NCBI GenBank assembly: GCA_963784995.1
Contig: CAWATZ010000003.1
Location: forward strand, 310,001-374,000
Direction: 5' to 3'
Length of the DNA stretch: 64,000 nt
Source of the DNA: CAWATZ01 sp963784995
GTDB taxonomy: Bacteria; Planctomycetota; Planctomycetia; Gemmatales; Gemmataceae
Position numbers and translations under genes: made by a program. Below are positions 55,400 to 64,000 of this stretch, in pieces (positions within the stretch are counted from its first letter, which is position 1; every line of letters starts with the position of its first letter). The notes beneath the pieces are model-generated. The model was not told where the DNA came from. It did not search any database and was given only the letters and a program-made list of their open reading frames with translations.

Positions 55400-56329
55400 A
55401 TGTCTCGCAGATTGCGTCGTTGGGCCTTCACGCTGATCGAGTTGCTGGTGGTCATTGCCATCATTGCCATCCTGATTGGTCTCCTGCTGCCGGCAGTTCA
55501 GAAAGTGCGGGAGGCATCGGCACGCGCCAAATGCCAGAACAACATGAAGCAGCTCGGCATTGGTCTGCACAACTATCACGCGGCCGTCGGTTGCTTCCCC
55601 CCGTGCGTGGGCACGAACCCCCCCGTTGCCACTCATGGCACGGGAGCTGATGTTGCAGGACAAACGGGCTCTAATGTTGCCGGCTGGATCCGCTACACGC
55701 TCCCTTACATCGAGCAGACGCAAGCGGGGTGGAACAATCCCCTGTCAATCATTACCTGTCCCTCCGACCCCCGGAACGCCAGTTTGTACAACCCCAACGA
55801 CAACCACGGCTATACCTGTTACGTGGCGGTCGAGGGGCTCAGCACGTATGGCAATGAAGGGATCATGTACAACCAATCCACAGTCGCGATCCCGCAGATC
55901 AGCGATGGATCCAGCAACACGGCCCTGGTTGTGGAGCGGCCGCCTTTGATGCTGGGTGGCAGCTGGGGTTGGGGTTGGTGGGACAGCAATGACGACGGCG
56001 ACATGGGCATCGGTCTGTACAATACCACGATCCTGGGCGATTCCGACTGGTACGGGTGCCCCGGTTCACTGGCGCCCTTCTACTTCGGGGAGGTCCTCGG
56101 GGGTGGCTCACCTGGGGCCCCGGGTGCCGACGTGAACTATTATCAACCGACCTCGGTGACGAACGTCGGCTGCAATGCCAACCACCCCTGGAGCTTCCAT
56201 ACCGTCGGCGCCAATTTCCTGTTCGGCGATGGCCGGGTGGTGTTCTTCCCGTACAGCGCTTCAAATCCGACCGTGATGAAGGCCATCGCCACCAGAGGCG
56301 GGGGCGAGACTGTCAATCTCCCGTTCTGA
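55400..56329 (+). CDS. DUF1559 prepilin-like protein, copy 1
   Basis: A 309-residue protein. A type IV pilin-like N-terminus has the processing/methylation motif and hydrophobic helix (FTLIELLVVIAIIAILIGLL, then LPAVQKVREA), then 'CQNNMKQLGIGLHNYH' and the C-terminal H-box-like 'FHTVGANFLFGDG' typical of DUF1559. These are hugely expanded in planctomycetes and are thought to be pseudopilin-like or export-linked. GGAGG lies before the ATG. The ~280 bases upstream are notably AT-rich for this genome, as often in front of this family. A small lipoprotein gene follows. Confidence 0.9.
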   Translation: MSRRLRRWAFTLIELLVVIAIIAILIGLLLPAVQKVREASARAKCQNNMKQLGIGLHNYHAAVGCFPPCVGTNPPVATHGTGADVAGQTGSNVAGWIRYTLPYIEQTQAGWNNPLSIITCPSDPRNASLYNPNDNHGYTCYVAVEGLSTYGNEGIMYNQSTVAIPQISDGSSNTALVVERPPLMLGGSWGWGWWDSNDDGDMGIGLYNTTILGDSDWYGCPGSLAPFYFGEVLGGGSPGAPGADVNYYQPTSVTNVGCNANHPWSFHTVGANFLFGDGRVVFFPYSASNPTVMKAIATRGGGETVNLPF

Positions 56330-56413
56330 TGCCCGCTGCGCCGGTGCCGGCGATTGTCCATTCTTGAGAGTGACCGGAGTCGCTTTGCTTGCCCTCCGTC
56401 CTGAGGAGATTCC

Positions 56414-56878
56414 ATGTACCCGCGTCGAGGAAGAAACCGGTTGCTGGCGTGCAGCCTCCCCTGGCTGGCCCTGGTGCCCCTTCTGGTGGTCAGCGGCTGT
56501 GGCCAGTCGTATGGAGATTTGTCCGGGACAGTCACCTATGAGGGAAAACCGGTGCTGGTCGGCTCGGTCCTCGTTCAGGGCAAGGATGGTTTGACCCGAA
56601 CAGGGGTGCTCGGGGAGAAAGGGGCCTATTCGGTGCCGAACGTTCCAACTGGACCGGTGAAGATCGCCGTCACCAGTCCGAACCCAACAACGGTCACCGT
56701 CAGACCTTCCAAGAAACCCGGGGGTGGGCCCCCAAGACCTGCTCAAGAGGCTGTCACAGGTTGGTTTGCCATTCCGGAAGACTATGCGGACTTTGACAAA
56801 TCAGGACTGACACATACACTCAAGACAGGCCAAAACAAGTTCGACATCGACTTGAAGGAGAAGAAAGAGGAGCCATGA
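56414..56878 (+). CDS. Small lipoprotein, carboxypeptidase-regulatory-like
   Basis: A 154-residue protein. A lipobox VVSGC follows a hydrophobic signal. The mature part starts with a transthyretin-like fold (GDLSGTVTYEGKPVLVGSVL, 'GAYSVPNVPTGPVKIAV'), followed by a Pro/Lys-rich stretch and an acidic, lysine-rich end. It is the usual partner of DUF1559 genes and lies 84 bases after one. A second such pair occurs at 60042-61767. Confidence 0.8.
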   Translation: MYPRRGRNRLLACSLPWLALVPLLVVSGCGQSYGDLSGTVTYEGKPVLVGSVLVQGKDGLTRTGVLGEKGAYSVPNVPTGPVKIAVTSPNPTTVTVRPSKKPGGGPPRPAQEAVTGWFAIPEDYADFDKSGLTHTLKTGQNKFDIDLKEKKEEP

Positions 56879-56931
56879 ACCAAGCCCTCCTGGGTCTGGT
56901 TCATTGTTTCTTCCTTTCGCTCCTTGCGCAG

Positions 56932-57018
56932 TCGAGTTTCTTCCGGTCCGCGTCATTCTGCTGGTCCCGGTCGATCAGGCCGCAACTCAGCCAGGGCAGC
57001 GGCACTACGGCCAGCAAG
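56932..57018 (-). pseudogene. 87-bp fragment of the inactive rhomboid gene
   Basis: This matches 62392-62478 at 82 of 87 bases, in the same orientation. On the minus strand it reads AVVPLPWLSCGLIDRDQQND, compared with AVVPLPWLSYGLIDRARQND in the rhomboid-like gene. It is too short to be functional and lies in the leader of the carbamoyltransferase gene. It looks like a recent partial copy. Confidence 0.7.
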
Positions 57019-57131
57019 AACGTGCGTACCCGGCGCTGCCGGAGCCTGTTTCTGCTTCTTTCCGTCGGTTGCGACGAAGGAAAAGTGAGGAGGACGCTTC
57101 TCCGGCCGGATTGGCGGGAAGTGAGCGACCA

Positions 57132-58983
57132 TTGACCGCGATCCTTGGCATTTCCGCGTTCTACCACGACAGCGCCGCCGCCCTGGTGGTCGATGGCCGG
57201 ATCGTGGCCGCCGCCCAGGAAGAGCGCTTCAGCCGCCGCAAGCACGACGCCGGCTTTCCCGCCCACGCCGTGGCCTGCTGTCTGCGCGAAGGGGGGCTGA
57301 CCCCGCAGCAAGTGCAGTACGTCGCCTTCTACGAAAAACCCCTGCGGAAGTTCGAGCGCCTGCTGGAAACGTACCTGGCTTTCGCCCCACGCGGCTTCCG
57401 CAGTTTTTGCCTGGCGATGCCGCTCTGGCTGAAGGAAAAACTGTTCCTGCGGCGAACACTCAATCGGCAGCTCTCGCGTCCTGGGGGGGCACCGATCCTC
57501 TTTCTGGACCATCACGAGAGCCACGCGGCCAGCGCCTTTTTCCCCAGCCCGTTCGAGAAAGCGGCCATCCTCACCCTGGATGGAGTTGGAGAGTGGACCA
57601 CGACGGCGTGGGGAGTCGGCGAGGGGAACAAGGTCCGCCTGGTCCGCCAGCTGCTGTTCCCTCATTCGCTGGGGCTGCTGTACTCGGCCTTCACCTATTA
57701 TTGCGGCTTCAAGGTCAACAGCGGCGAGTACAAGCTCATGGGCCTGGCCCCGTTTGGGCAGCCCGTCTACCGCGACGCGATCCGGCAGCACCTGATCGAT
57801 CTCAAGCCCGACGGCAGCTTCCGACTGAACATGCGTTACTTCAACTACTGTCAGGGACTTACCATGACGGGGCCGCGTTTCCACAAGCTCTTCGGCGGTC
57901 CGCCGCAGAAGCCGGAGTCGGCCCTGGAACAGCGGCACGCGGACCTGGCGGCCAGCATCCAGGCGGTGACCGAGGAGGTGCTGCTGGCGATCTGCACCCA
58001 CCTCCACCGCGAAACGGGGATGCACAACCTTGTCCTGGCCGGCGGCGTCGCCCTCAACTGCGTCGCCAACGCCCGGCTGCTCCGGACGGGGCCGTTCGAG
58101 CGCTTGTGGATCCAGCCGGCGGCCGGGGACGCCGGCGGCGCCCTGGGGGCGGCCCTCTTCACCTGGCACCAGCTGCTGGGCAAGCCCAGGACGCCCGAGG
58201 CGAGCGATTCCCAGCAGGGCAGTTTCCTGGGGCCTTGCTTTTCCTCCGCCGAGGTGGCGGCCGTTCTCAAGGAGCGGGGCATCGCTTACCGCCGCCTGGC
58301 CGAGGGGGAGCTGCTGCGCGACGTGGCTGGCCGGCTGGCGGCTGGCCAGGTCGTTGGCTGGTTCCAGGGCCGGATGGAGTTCGGGCCGAGGGCATTGGGG
58401 GCACGCAGCATCCTCGGCGACCCGCGCCGAGACGATGCAATCCCAGATGAACCGCAAGATCAAGTTCCGCGAGAGCTTTCGGCCGTTCGCTCCCGCCGTG
58501 CTGCGGGAGTTCGCCCCGGACTGGTTCGAGTTCCCGCCCGAGGAGGAAAGCCCGTACATGCTGCTCGTGGCCCCTCTGCGTGCCGACCGCCGGCTGCCGC
58601 TCTCGGCGGCGCAGTGCGCGGTGATGGACAGCGACCCCGACCTGTGCGAAAGGGTCAAGGTGCGGCGCTCGGAGGTGCCGGCGGTCACCCACGTCGATTA
58701 CACGGCCCGGCTGCAGACCGTGGACCCCGAGCGGCAGCCGCGCTTCCACAGGCTCCTGGAGGCGTTCCACGCTTTGACGGGCTGCCCCATGCTGGTCAAC
58801 ACCAGCTTCAACGTGCGGGGCGAGCCGATCGTCTGCACGCCTGCGGACGCCCTCCGCTGTTTCCAGGCCACGGACCTGGACGCCCTGGTCCTGGAAGACA
58901 TCGTCGTTGACAGGCGGACCCAGAGCGCGCCGCCGAACCCGGCGGCCGCCGAAGCGTACCGTGCCCAGTTCGCCCTGGATTGA
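57132..58983 (+). CDS. NodU/CmcH-family carbamoyltransferase, one shift
   Basis: About 617 residues. The N-terminal Kae1-like ATPase fold has 'ILGISAFYHDSAAALVVDG', AAQEERFSRRKHD, DHHESHAASAFFPSPFE, and NSGEYKLMGLAPFG. The C-terminal domain has GWFQGRMEFGPRALGARSIL, 'MNRKIKFRESFRPFAPAV' and MLVNTSFNVRGEPIV. It should transfer carbamoyl from carbamoyl phosphate to a small molecule or glycan. The TTG start follows GGAAGTGAG. One extra base near 58427 breaks the frame before MQSQMNRKIK. It is followed by SxtJ and DUF5989 genes, a combination seen in many genomes, so the three probably act together. Confidence 0.85.
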
Positions 58984-58997
58984 CCTGGAGGAGGTCC

Positions 58998-59413
58998 ATG
59001 CGCTGGTCCGAGGTCCCTTTCCAGCCGTCGCCGGCGACCTTGCGCCGCTTCGCCTTCCTGGGGGCCCTGCTGCTGGCCGCGCTCGCCGGCTGGAGGGCCC
59101 TCCGCCACGCGGATTGGCGCTCGCCCTGGGATTGCTCGGCCTGGCGGGCGTTGTCGCCGTGGTGGGGATCGCCTTTCCCCGGGCGCTGCGGCCCGTCTTT
59201 GTCGCATGGATGGTGATCGTCTTTCCGGTGAGCTGGTTGACTTCTCACCTGATTCTGGCCTGCCTGTTTTATGGCCTGTTCACGCCGCTGGCGTTCGTTT
59301 TCCGGCTAATCGGCCGGGATTGTCTCGGCCTGGGCCGCCGCCCCGAGCAGGAGTCTTACTGGGTCGCCAAACCGACCCCGGAGAACGTTCGCAGTTACTT
59401 TCGCCAATCCTGA
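58998..59413 (+). CDS. SxtJ-family membrane protein, one shift
   Basis: About 139 residues with three to four hydrophobic segments. It begins MRWSEVPFQPSPATLRRFA, continues with GLLGLAGVVAVVGIAFPRAL, and ends in 'GRDCLGLGRRPEQESYWVAK', typical of SxtJ. GGAGGAGG precedes the ATG. A missing base near 59113 splits the frame between the first and second helices. It lies 14 bases after the carbamoyltransferase gene. Its molecular role is not known; the link to carbamoyltransferases is by conserved neighbourhood. Confidence 0.8.
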
Positions 59414-59433
59414 ACGACCCCGAGGAGTTCGCC

Positions 59434-59634
59434 GTGGAAGAAAAAGCCGACAATGACCTGGAACAGGCCGCTCGCGAAGAAACGCGCGTGCCTTTGCTCG
59501 TCGATTTCTGGTTCTTTCTGCTCCACAACAAGAAGTGGTGGTTGCTGCCGATCCTGCTGGTGCTGCTGCTGCTGAGCCTGTTGCTGGTCCTGTCCTCGAC
59601 GGCAGCGGCCCCGTTTATCTACTCGTTCTTTTAA
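59434..59634 (+). CDS. DUF5989 small membrane protein
   Basis: A 66-residue protein from a GTG preceded by GAGGAG. An acidic N-terminus is followed by LLVDFWFFLLHNKKWWLLPI and a long hydrophobic helix, then APFIYSFF at the end. This is the DUF5989 pattern, which regularly follows SxtJ and carbamoyltransferase genes. It is the third gene of the cassette. Confidence 0.8.
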   Translation: MEEKADNDLEQAAREETRVPLLVDFWFFLLHNKKWWLLPILLVLLLLSLLLVLSSTAAAPFIYSFF

Positions 59635-59672
59635 GCCGGCTTCAGGAATTTGGTAGGTCCGGGCGGGCTGTC

Positions 59673-59743
59673 GTAGGGTGGGCCGAGCGCAGCGAGGCCC
59701 ACCAGCGGGCGTGGTGGGCCTCGCTGCGCTCGGCCCACCCTAC
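59673..59743. repeat. 32-bp-arm palindrome after the carbamoyltransferase cassette
   Basis: Perfect 32-bp arms (59673-59704 and 59712-59743) surround a 7-bp spacer, with GTAGGGTGGGCCGAGCG at the outer end. It lies ~40 bases after the DUF5989 stop and could act as a 3' stabilising hairpin. The rest of the 407-base gap to 60041 holds only AT-richer leader sequence for the next gene. Confidence 0.85.
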
Positions 59744-60041
59744 AAGCTCCAAGCCTGCGGACCAGCCTTTTCCCTGAAGCCGCCTTACCCGGCTGTCTGC
59801 AAGGCCGGATGGCTGTGTTCTGTTTGCTTGTTCATCCGTGGTAGTCATTCTTGATCGTTCCGTTTGGTAAAAAGTGGATGAAGATTCGCGAAAATGCTTG
59901 CAACCGCGGCTGGATGAACGACAATTCCTATTGATTGCTGCTCATCAAGAGTTCGCTCCGCTCTTCACCGCACGGTCAAAGGACAATCGGCTCGCCATGT
60001 CGCCCCCAGGGGCAGGCATCGGACCTGTTGAGAGGCCAGGT

Positions 60042-61067
60042 ATGGACCGCAGGCTGACTCGTTCCGCGTTCACGCTGATTGAACTGCTGGTGGTGATCGC
60101 CATCATTGCCATCCTGATCGGGTTATTGCTCCCAGCAGTTCAGAAGGTCCGCGAGGCGGCCGCGCGAACGCTGTGTCAGAACAACCTCAAGCAGATCGGC
60201 ATCGCTCTGCACAACTACCACAACGCCAATGGGACGTTTCCTTCAGGCAGTCATACCCCCTATGACACAAACTGGTACTGGAGCTGGTTAGCGATGATCC
60301 TGCCCTGGACGGAGGAGGACATCCTCTGGCAGGAGGCCACCGCTTTCGCCAGCACCAGTTCGGATCCCTGGGCGCCGCCCAACCCGGTCTTCAGCACGCC
60401 TCAGAAACTGTACGTCTGTCCGATGGACCCCCGTGGGACCGCCGGCAGCGTCGCCAATAACCCTGCCCTGTACGGCTACTACAACGTCAACGGGCCCATC
60501 GCCTTCACCATGTACCTGGGCAACAGCGGCACGCACGGCGGCAGCGGCTGCTGCTACGGGCAATACCAGGGGACTCCCTCCCCGTACTGGAGCGGTGGTT
60601 CGCCGGCACCCACCTTCGATGGGGTCCTGTACGCGGATTCGCAGGTCCGGCTGACAGACGTCACGGACGGCGCCAGCAACACGCTGCTGGCCGGCGAGCG
60701 GCCGCCGTCCGAGGACCTGAACCTCGGCTGGTGGTTCGCCGGCTGGGGTTACAATGGCACCGGCACCGGCGACGTGGTCCTGGGCGCCCGCGAGATTTAC
60801 TACCTCGCCTCCGGTTACGTCGTCGATCTGGACCCGCAGACCGGCGCGGCGAACCCGCCGAACCCGCCCTGCGTGGCGACCAACGTCGGTCTGCAGCCCG
60901 GCAGCGTTTCCAATCCGTGCGATGAGATTCACTACTGGAGCAACCACACCGGCGGGGCCAACTTCCTCATGGCGGATGCTTCCGTCCACTTCTTGCCCTC
61001 CAGCGCCAACAACGTCCTGGCCGCCCTCGCCACTCGCAACGGCGGCGAGACAGTGACCCTGCCGTGA
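60042..61067 (+). CDS. DUF1559 prepilin-like protein, copy 2
   Basis: A 341-residue protein. The N-terminus MDRRLTRSAFTLIELL continues into the pilin-like helix and LPAVQKVREAAARTLCQNN. 'IALHNYHNANGTFPSG' and the C-terminal 'HYWSNHTGGANFLMADASVH' are family features. The start at 60042 places the processing site ~8 residues in; earlier in-frame ATGs (59874, 59997) would push it too far inward. It is followed, after a tandem palindrome array, by a lipoprotein gene as in copy 1. Confidence 0.9.
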   Translation: MDRRLTRSAFTLIELLVVIAIIAILIGLLLPAVQKVREAAARTLCQNNLKQIGIALHNYHNANGTFPSGSHTPYDTNWYWSWLAMILPWTEEDILWQEATAFASTSSDPWAPPNPVFSTPQKLYVCPMDPRGTAGSVANNPALYGYYNVNGPIAFTMYLGNSGTHGGSGCCYGQYQGTPSPYWSGGSPAPTFDGVLYADSQVRLTDVTDGASNTLLAGERPPSEDLNLGWWFAGWGYNGTGTGDVVLGAREIYYLASGYVVDLDPQTGAANPPNPPCVATNVGLQPGSVSNPCDEIHYWSNHTGGANFLMADASVHFLPSSANNVLAALATRNGGETVTLP

Positions 61068-61103
61068 TGGACCAGCCTCCTGAAGAGGCACTAACAGAAT
61101 GAA

Positions 61104-61278
61104 GTAGGACGGGCTTCCCAGCCCGTCCAGCCAGCCGGCCTGGGAAGGCCGGCCTACGTCTTGAAGTAGGACGGGCTTCCCAGCCCGTCCGGGCCGGCCT
61201 GGGAAGGCCGGCCTACGTCTTGAAGTAGGACGGGCTTCCCAGCCCGTCCAGCCAGCCGGCCTGGGAAGGCCGGCCTAC
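61104..61278. repeat. Three tandem palindromic units
   Basis: Units at 61104-61157, 61166-61216 and 61225-61278 start GTAGGACGGGCTTCCCAG and end in the imperfect inverted form, separated by GTCTTGAA. The middle unit lacks three bases of the central spacer. They lie between the DUF1559 and lipoprotein genes, which are normally one transcription unit. Confidence 0.9.
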
Positions 61279-61314
61279 CTCAATCCGTTACAGCCCCGAA
61301 GAAAGGGGTTCCTC

Positions 61315-61767
61315 ATGCCCCGGCAAGCGGCTCGGTTGTTCGGTGGGTGTGTCGCGGCTGCCCTCCTGTCCCTCAGCCTGACGGGGTGCGGTCCGGCGCG
61401 AACGGACGTGACCGGCCAGGTGACCTACAACGGCAAGCCGCTCGACAGGCCAGGCGGCACCATCGCCTTCTTCAGTCCCAATCACCGACCGGTCGCCGCG
61501 ACAATCGACAGCACAGGCCATTACCATGCAGTCGGCGTCTACTGCGGCGAGAACAAGGTGGCCGTGTACTGGATGCTCCCGGTGCCTCCCCCCCGGTCCG
61601 GGTCGCGCGTGCCCAAACCGAACGCCCCGGCCGCGCCGCAACAGCAGCCGGACTCGCCCTTCCTGACCCCCGTTTCCTACGCCGACCCGGAAACCTCCAC
61701 GCTCACGGTTGTCGTGGAGAACAACACCGTCTACAGCACGAACCTGACAGGTCCGAACATCCCGTGA
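61315..61767 (+). CDS. Small lipoprotein, DUF1559 partner, copy 2
   Basis: A 150-residue protein. The signal and lipobox LSLTGC precede a transthyretin-like domain starting 'DVTGQVTYNGKPLDRPGG'. A proline-rich linker and a final beta segment ('STLTVVVENNTVYSTNL') follow. It is similar in plan to the lipoprotein at 56414. Probably anchored to a membrane; function unknown. Confidence 0.8.
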   Translation: MPRQAARLFGGCVAAALLSLSLTGCGPARTDVTGQVTYNGKPLDRPGGTIAFFSPNHRPVAATIDSTGHYHAVGVYCGENKVAVYWMLPVPPPRSGSRVPKPNAPAAPQQQPDSPFLTPVSYADPETSTLTVVVENNTVYSTNLTGPNIP

Positions 61768-61812
61768 GCGAGGAAGACGGGTTGAGGAAAATCGTTGGTC
61801 TCCCCCTCGTCT

Positions 61813-61941
61813 CCGTGGGTGCGCTGCGCGACCCACGGCTGGGATATGCAACCCCTTCGGGGTAGAAAACCGGGCTCTCGTTGTCTACCAACCCCGAAGG
61901 GGTTGCATATCCCAGCCGTGGGTCGCGCAGCGCACCCACGG
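61813..61941. repeat. Large palindrome with perfect 50-bp arms
   Basis: Arms 61813-61862 and 61892-61941 are exact inverted copies around a 29-bp spacer. Each arm also contains shorter palindromes (CCGTGGGT...ACCCACGG and CCCCTTCGGGG). It separates the convergent lipoprotein and rhomboid-like genes, so it could serve as a two-way transcript end. Confidence 0.9.
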
Positions 61942-61964
61942 GACGGAGGACGGAGACGGATGGC

Positions 61965-63498
61965 TTATTCCCACTCCTTGCGCAGCCGGTCCACCTCGGA
62001 CCCGAGCTTTTTCAGCTGCTCGTGATCCTCTTGCGTGATCTGGTCGCGATCACGCAGCAGCGTCTCCGCCAGGGCTAGCTGTTTGCCCTGGGCCTGGAGG
62101 AAGGTCTCGCCCTTCTTGACCTCCCGCAGAATGTCCGGACCGCGATACTTTTGCTGGGCGGCACTCAGGTCCTCCTGCAATTGCTTCCGTTGCTGCCTCA
62201 ATTCCGCCAGCGTCTCTAGCTCCGTTTTCACCTCATCCTGGTCGCGATCTTTCCAGTTGTCCCCGTCGCGGCGCAGCATGCCGGCAAAGTTGACGTTGTA
62301 CCACCTCTCGCAAGCCCGCAAGGCCTTTCCCAGCCGCACCGGCAGTTTCGACTTCTCGTACTCCTCTTTCTCTTTCTGCCGATCTTCTTTTTCGAGTTTC
62401 TTCCAGTCCGCGTCATTCTGCCGGGCCCGGTCGATCAGGCCGTAACTCAGCCAGGGCAGCGGCACCACGGCCAGCAAGCCCAGCCAGCGCCAGGGATCGG
62501 GGCCGAAGCGCTGCCAGTAGAGGCACAGGCCGGCCAGGACGCCGATGACCGCGCCGCCCACCTCGCCCCGGATCATGGCCTGACCGAGCCGGTTCATCAG
62601 CTTCTGGTTGCTGAGGAAGAAGAACAGGTTCACCAAACCCACAAACAGAATCGTGCCGCATCAGACCCGACCGCCACTTCTGCACGGTCGTACGCGGCAG
62701 ATGTTTGCGGCTCAGCAGCATCCAGATCGCCTCGGCGCCGATCAGACCGCAGATCGCTCCCCAGACACCGAACACGGGGAAGGCAAAGAGATTCCCTGGC
62801 TGTCCGATCACGACGGGCTGAGTCAATTCCACACAATTGCTTCCGAAAGCGGCGAGCAGAAAGAGGGCGAGGGTTCGCTCCCAGCCCCACAGGCCCTCGG
62901 TCCGTCGGCACCTTCTCCACAGCACCCACAACCCGAGTAACAGCTGGAGCACGCCCAGGGTAACAAAGGAGGCGGTCAGCAACCGCCACCACTGGCCCTG
63001 AATCACCAGCGGGCCGTCCACCGCGCCACTGTTCAGGACAATTCGCTTCAGATCCTCATCGAGGCCGGGGACAAGCGATAAGTAATTCCGGGCCGCGCCG
63101 GCTCCAACGCGGTAGGCGAGGTAACTCGTGTAGCCAAACACGGCCAGGTTGATCAGCAGCAGCAGCGTGGTCACGAACGGCCGATGCGGTCGGCGCAGCA
63201 CCTCGCGGACCCGGGAGCCGTGCCGATCCGGCTCGACCGATTTGCCCAGCCGCAGCCGTTCCCGGGCGTCCGGGTCGCGCAGCACCTCCTCGCCCCTGGG
63301 AGTTAGCACCACGCCGGGGCCCAGGTCGGGATCGCTGGCCCCCTTCTCGACCAGGCCGTCGAGGTACAGATGCTCAAGCAGGTTGTAAACGCGGTCCAGG
63401 GGGTGGCCGGCCGAGTCAGCCCAGGCCCGGGGATACCAGGGCCCTGGCCTGGCCTCGGCGACAAGCTCCAGCATTGTCTCCAGGTCAAGGTCACTCAT
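61965..63498 (-). CDS. Inactive rhomboid-like membrane protein with winged-helix start and coiled-coil tail (one shift)
   Basis: About 510 residues. An N-terminal winged-helix-like domain ('LDRVYNLLEHLYLDGLVEKG', 'GVVLTPRGEEVL') is followed by rhomboid membrane helices, then a long charged coiled coil ('LAELRQQRKQLQEDLSAAQQ'). The catalytic serine motif GASG of the neighbour is GVWG here (VFGVWGAICGLIGAEAIW), and the catalytic His of 'GHLGG' is Glu ('RGEVGG'), so it should be proteolytically dead. One extra base near 62652 splits the frame. Its start overlaps the end of the active rhomboid gene by 8 bases, so the two are co-translated. Confidence 0.75.
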
Positions 63499-64000
63499 TG
63501 GCACGCTTCGATTCGTAAAATCGTTCCAGCTCGATCCAGACCGGGTTGGTCCGGCGGGCGTACTCAATGCCAGCATACCCCAGCCAGGGCAGCGGCACCA
63601 GAGCGACGACGCCCAGCCAGCGCCAGGGCGAAGGGCCGAAGCGCTGCCAGTGCAGCAGCAGGGCGGCGATCACGCCGGTCAGGGCCCCACCGAGATGGCC
63701 CAGCCCGCTGACCTGGGGAGCCAGACTGACGAAGACCAGCAGCAGCAGGGCCCGGACGTAACCGCCACTCCAGCGTCTCACAAAGGAGCGCGGCAGGTAC
63801 TTCCGGTTGAGCAGTATCCAGATGGCCTCGGCACTGAACAGACCGCAAATGGCTCCCGAGGCCCCGGCCAGGAGGACCAACGGCTGCAGCGCCATCTGCA
63901 GACAGCTGCCCCCCAGGCCAGCGAGCAGGTAGATGGCCAGGAAACGCCACCATCCCCACATGCGCTCCGCGCTGGTGCCCAGGATGCGCAACGCCCACGT
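63491..64000 (-). CDS. Rhomboid intramembrane serine protease, partial at window end
   Basis: The C-terminal ~169 residues are visible; the start lies outside the window. The catalytic serine is in LLAGASGAICGLFSAEAIW and the histidine in GLGHLGGALTG, in helices of the right spacing. The region after the last helix (PLPWLGYAGIEYARRTNP) is clearly paralogous to the inactive neighbour. It should cleave membrane proteins within the bilayer. Confidence 0.85.
   Translation of the reverse strand, partial: TWALRILGTSAERMWGWWRFLAIYLLAGLGGSCLQMALQPLVLLAGASGAICGLFSAEAIWILLNRKYLPRSFVRRWSGGYVRALLLLVFVSLAPQVSGLGHLGGALTGVIAALLLHWQRFGPSPWRWLGVVALVPLPWLGYAGIEYARRTNPVWIELERFYESKRANE

Noticed and set aside
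56901..58688. 595-codon minus-strand frame
   Set aside because: Only its last part resembles a real protein (the rhomboid fragment at 56932-57018); the rest is antisense to the carbamoyltransferase.
61104..61278. Possible CRISPR array
   Set aside because: Three long palindromic units with 8-base spacers of the same sequence and no cas genes; this is a tandem palindrome array.

Overview
The window looks like part of a planctomycete chromosome, most likely a Gemmata-type lineage (Gemmataceae or close). The signs are high GC, two DUF1559 prepilin-like genes each followed by a small lipoprotein, a TIGR02996-type protein, CRTAC1/ASPIC-UnbV and TPR genes, WD40/HEAT secreted proteins, a WD40-tailed Ser/Thr kinase divergent from an ECF sigma factor, a huge secreted protein with the 'LEALEDRLVP' N-terminal motif, and many long palindromic repeats that also sit inside genes. 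This is a read of the sequence only; no database search was run.

Layout. 1-12,000: a secreted two-domain protein, then a second copy of its 5' leader driving a small ORF translationally coupled to an ABC exporter and a very large cyclic beta-glucan synthase (NdvA/NdvB-like). 11,800-12,600: a non-coding zone with two related RNA-like units ending in strong terminators, plus a third structured element. 12,700-20,000: alpha-amylase, a PabB/dihydropteroate-synthase-like pair (probably tetrahydromethanopterin-type cofactor synthesis), a TIGR02996 protein and a B12-binding radical SAM enzyme. 20,000-27,000: a 2,268-residue secreted repeat protein. 27,000-36,000: ECF sigma factor, zinc-finger/kinase/WD40 protein, orphan ABC-2 permease, secreted transglutaminase-like protein. 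35,600-39,500: a split three-subunit cobalt nitrile hydratase/thiocyanate hydrolase, a three-gene HEPN cassette and a flippase-like membrane protein. 39,700-42,700: tRNA-Ala(GGC) overlapped antisense by an intron-homing-type nuclease gene that ends an operon with a Tat-exported oxidoreductase and CinA. 42,800-55,100: PilZ protein, TreY, two paralogous WD40 proteins, CRTAC1-TPR operon. 55,400-64,000: two DUF1559/lipoprotein pairs, a carbamoyltransferase-SxtJ-DUF5989 cassette, and a rhomboid pair in which one member has lost its catalytic residues.

Themes. Alpha-amylase, TreY and cyclic glucan synthase/export point to glucan, trehalose and osmotic or envelope metabolism. Many other products are exported or surface proteins. 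At least ten palindromic repeats of several families occur; four lie wholly inside coding sequence in frame, and two others supply the stop codon of the neighbouring gene.

Caution. Seven genes need nine single-base shifts to give full-length family members (near 4120, 8350, 8655, 27810, 52448, 54540, 58427, 59113 and 62652). Homology-like sequence continues cleanly across each shift, so I treat these as single genes and suspect sequencing or assembly indels more than gene decay.
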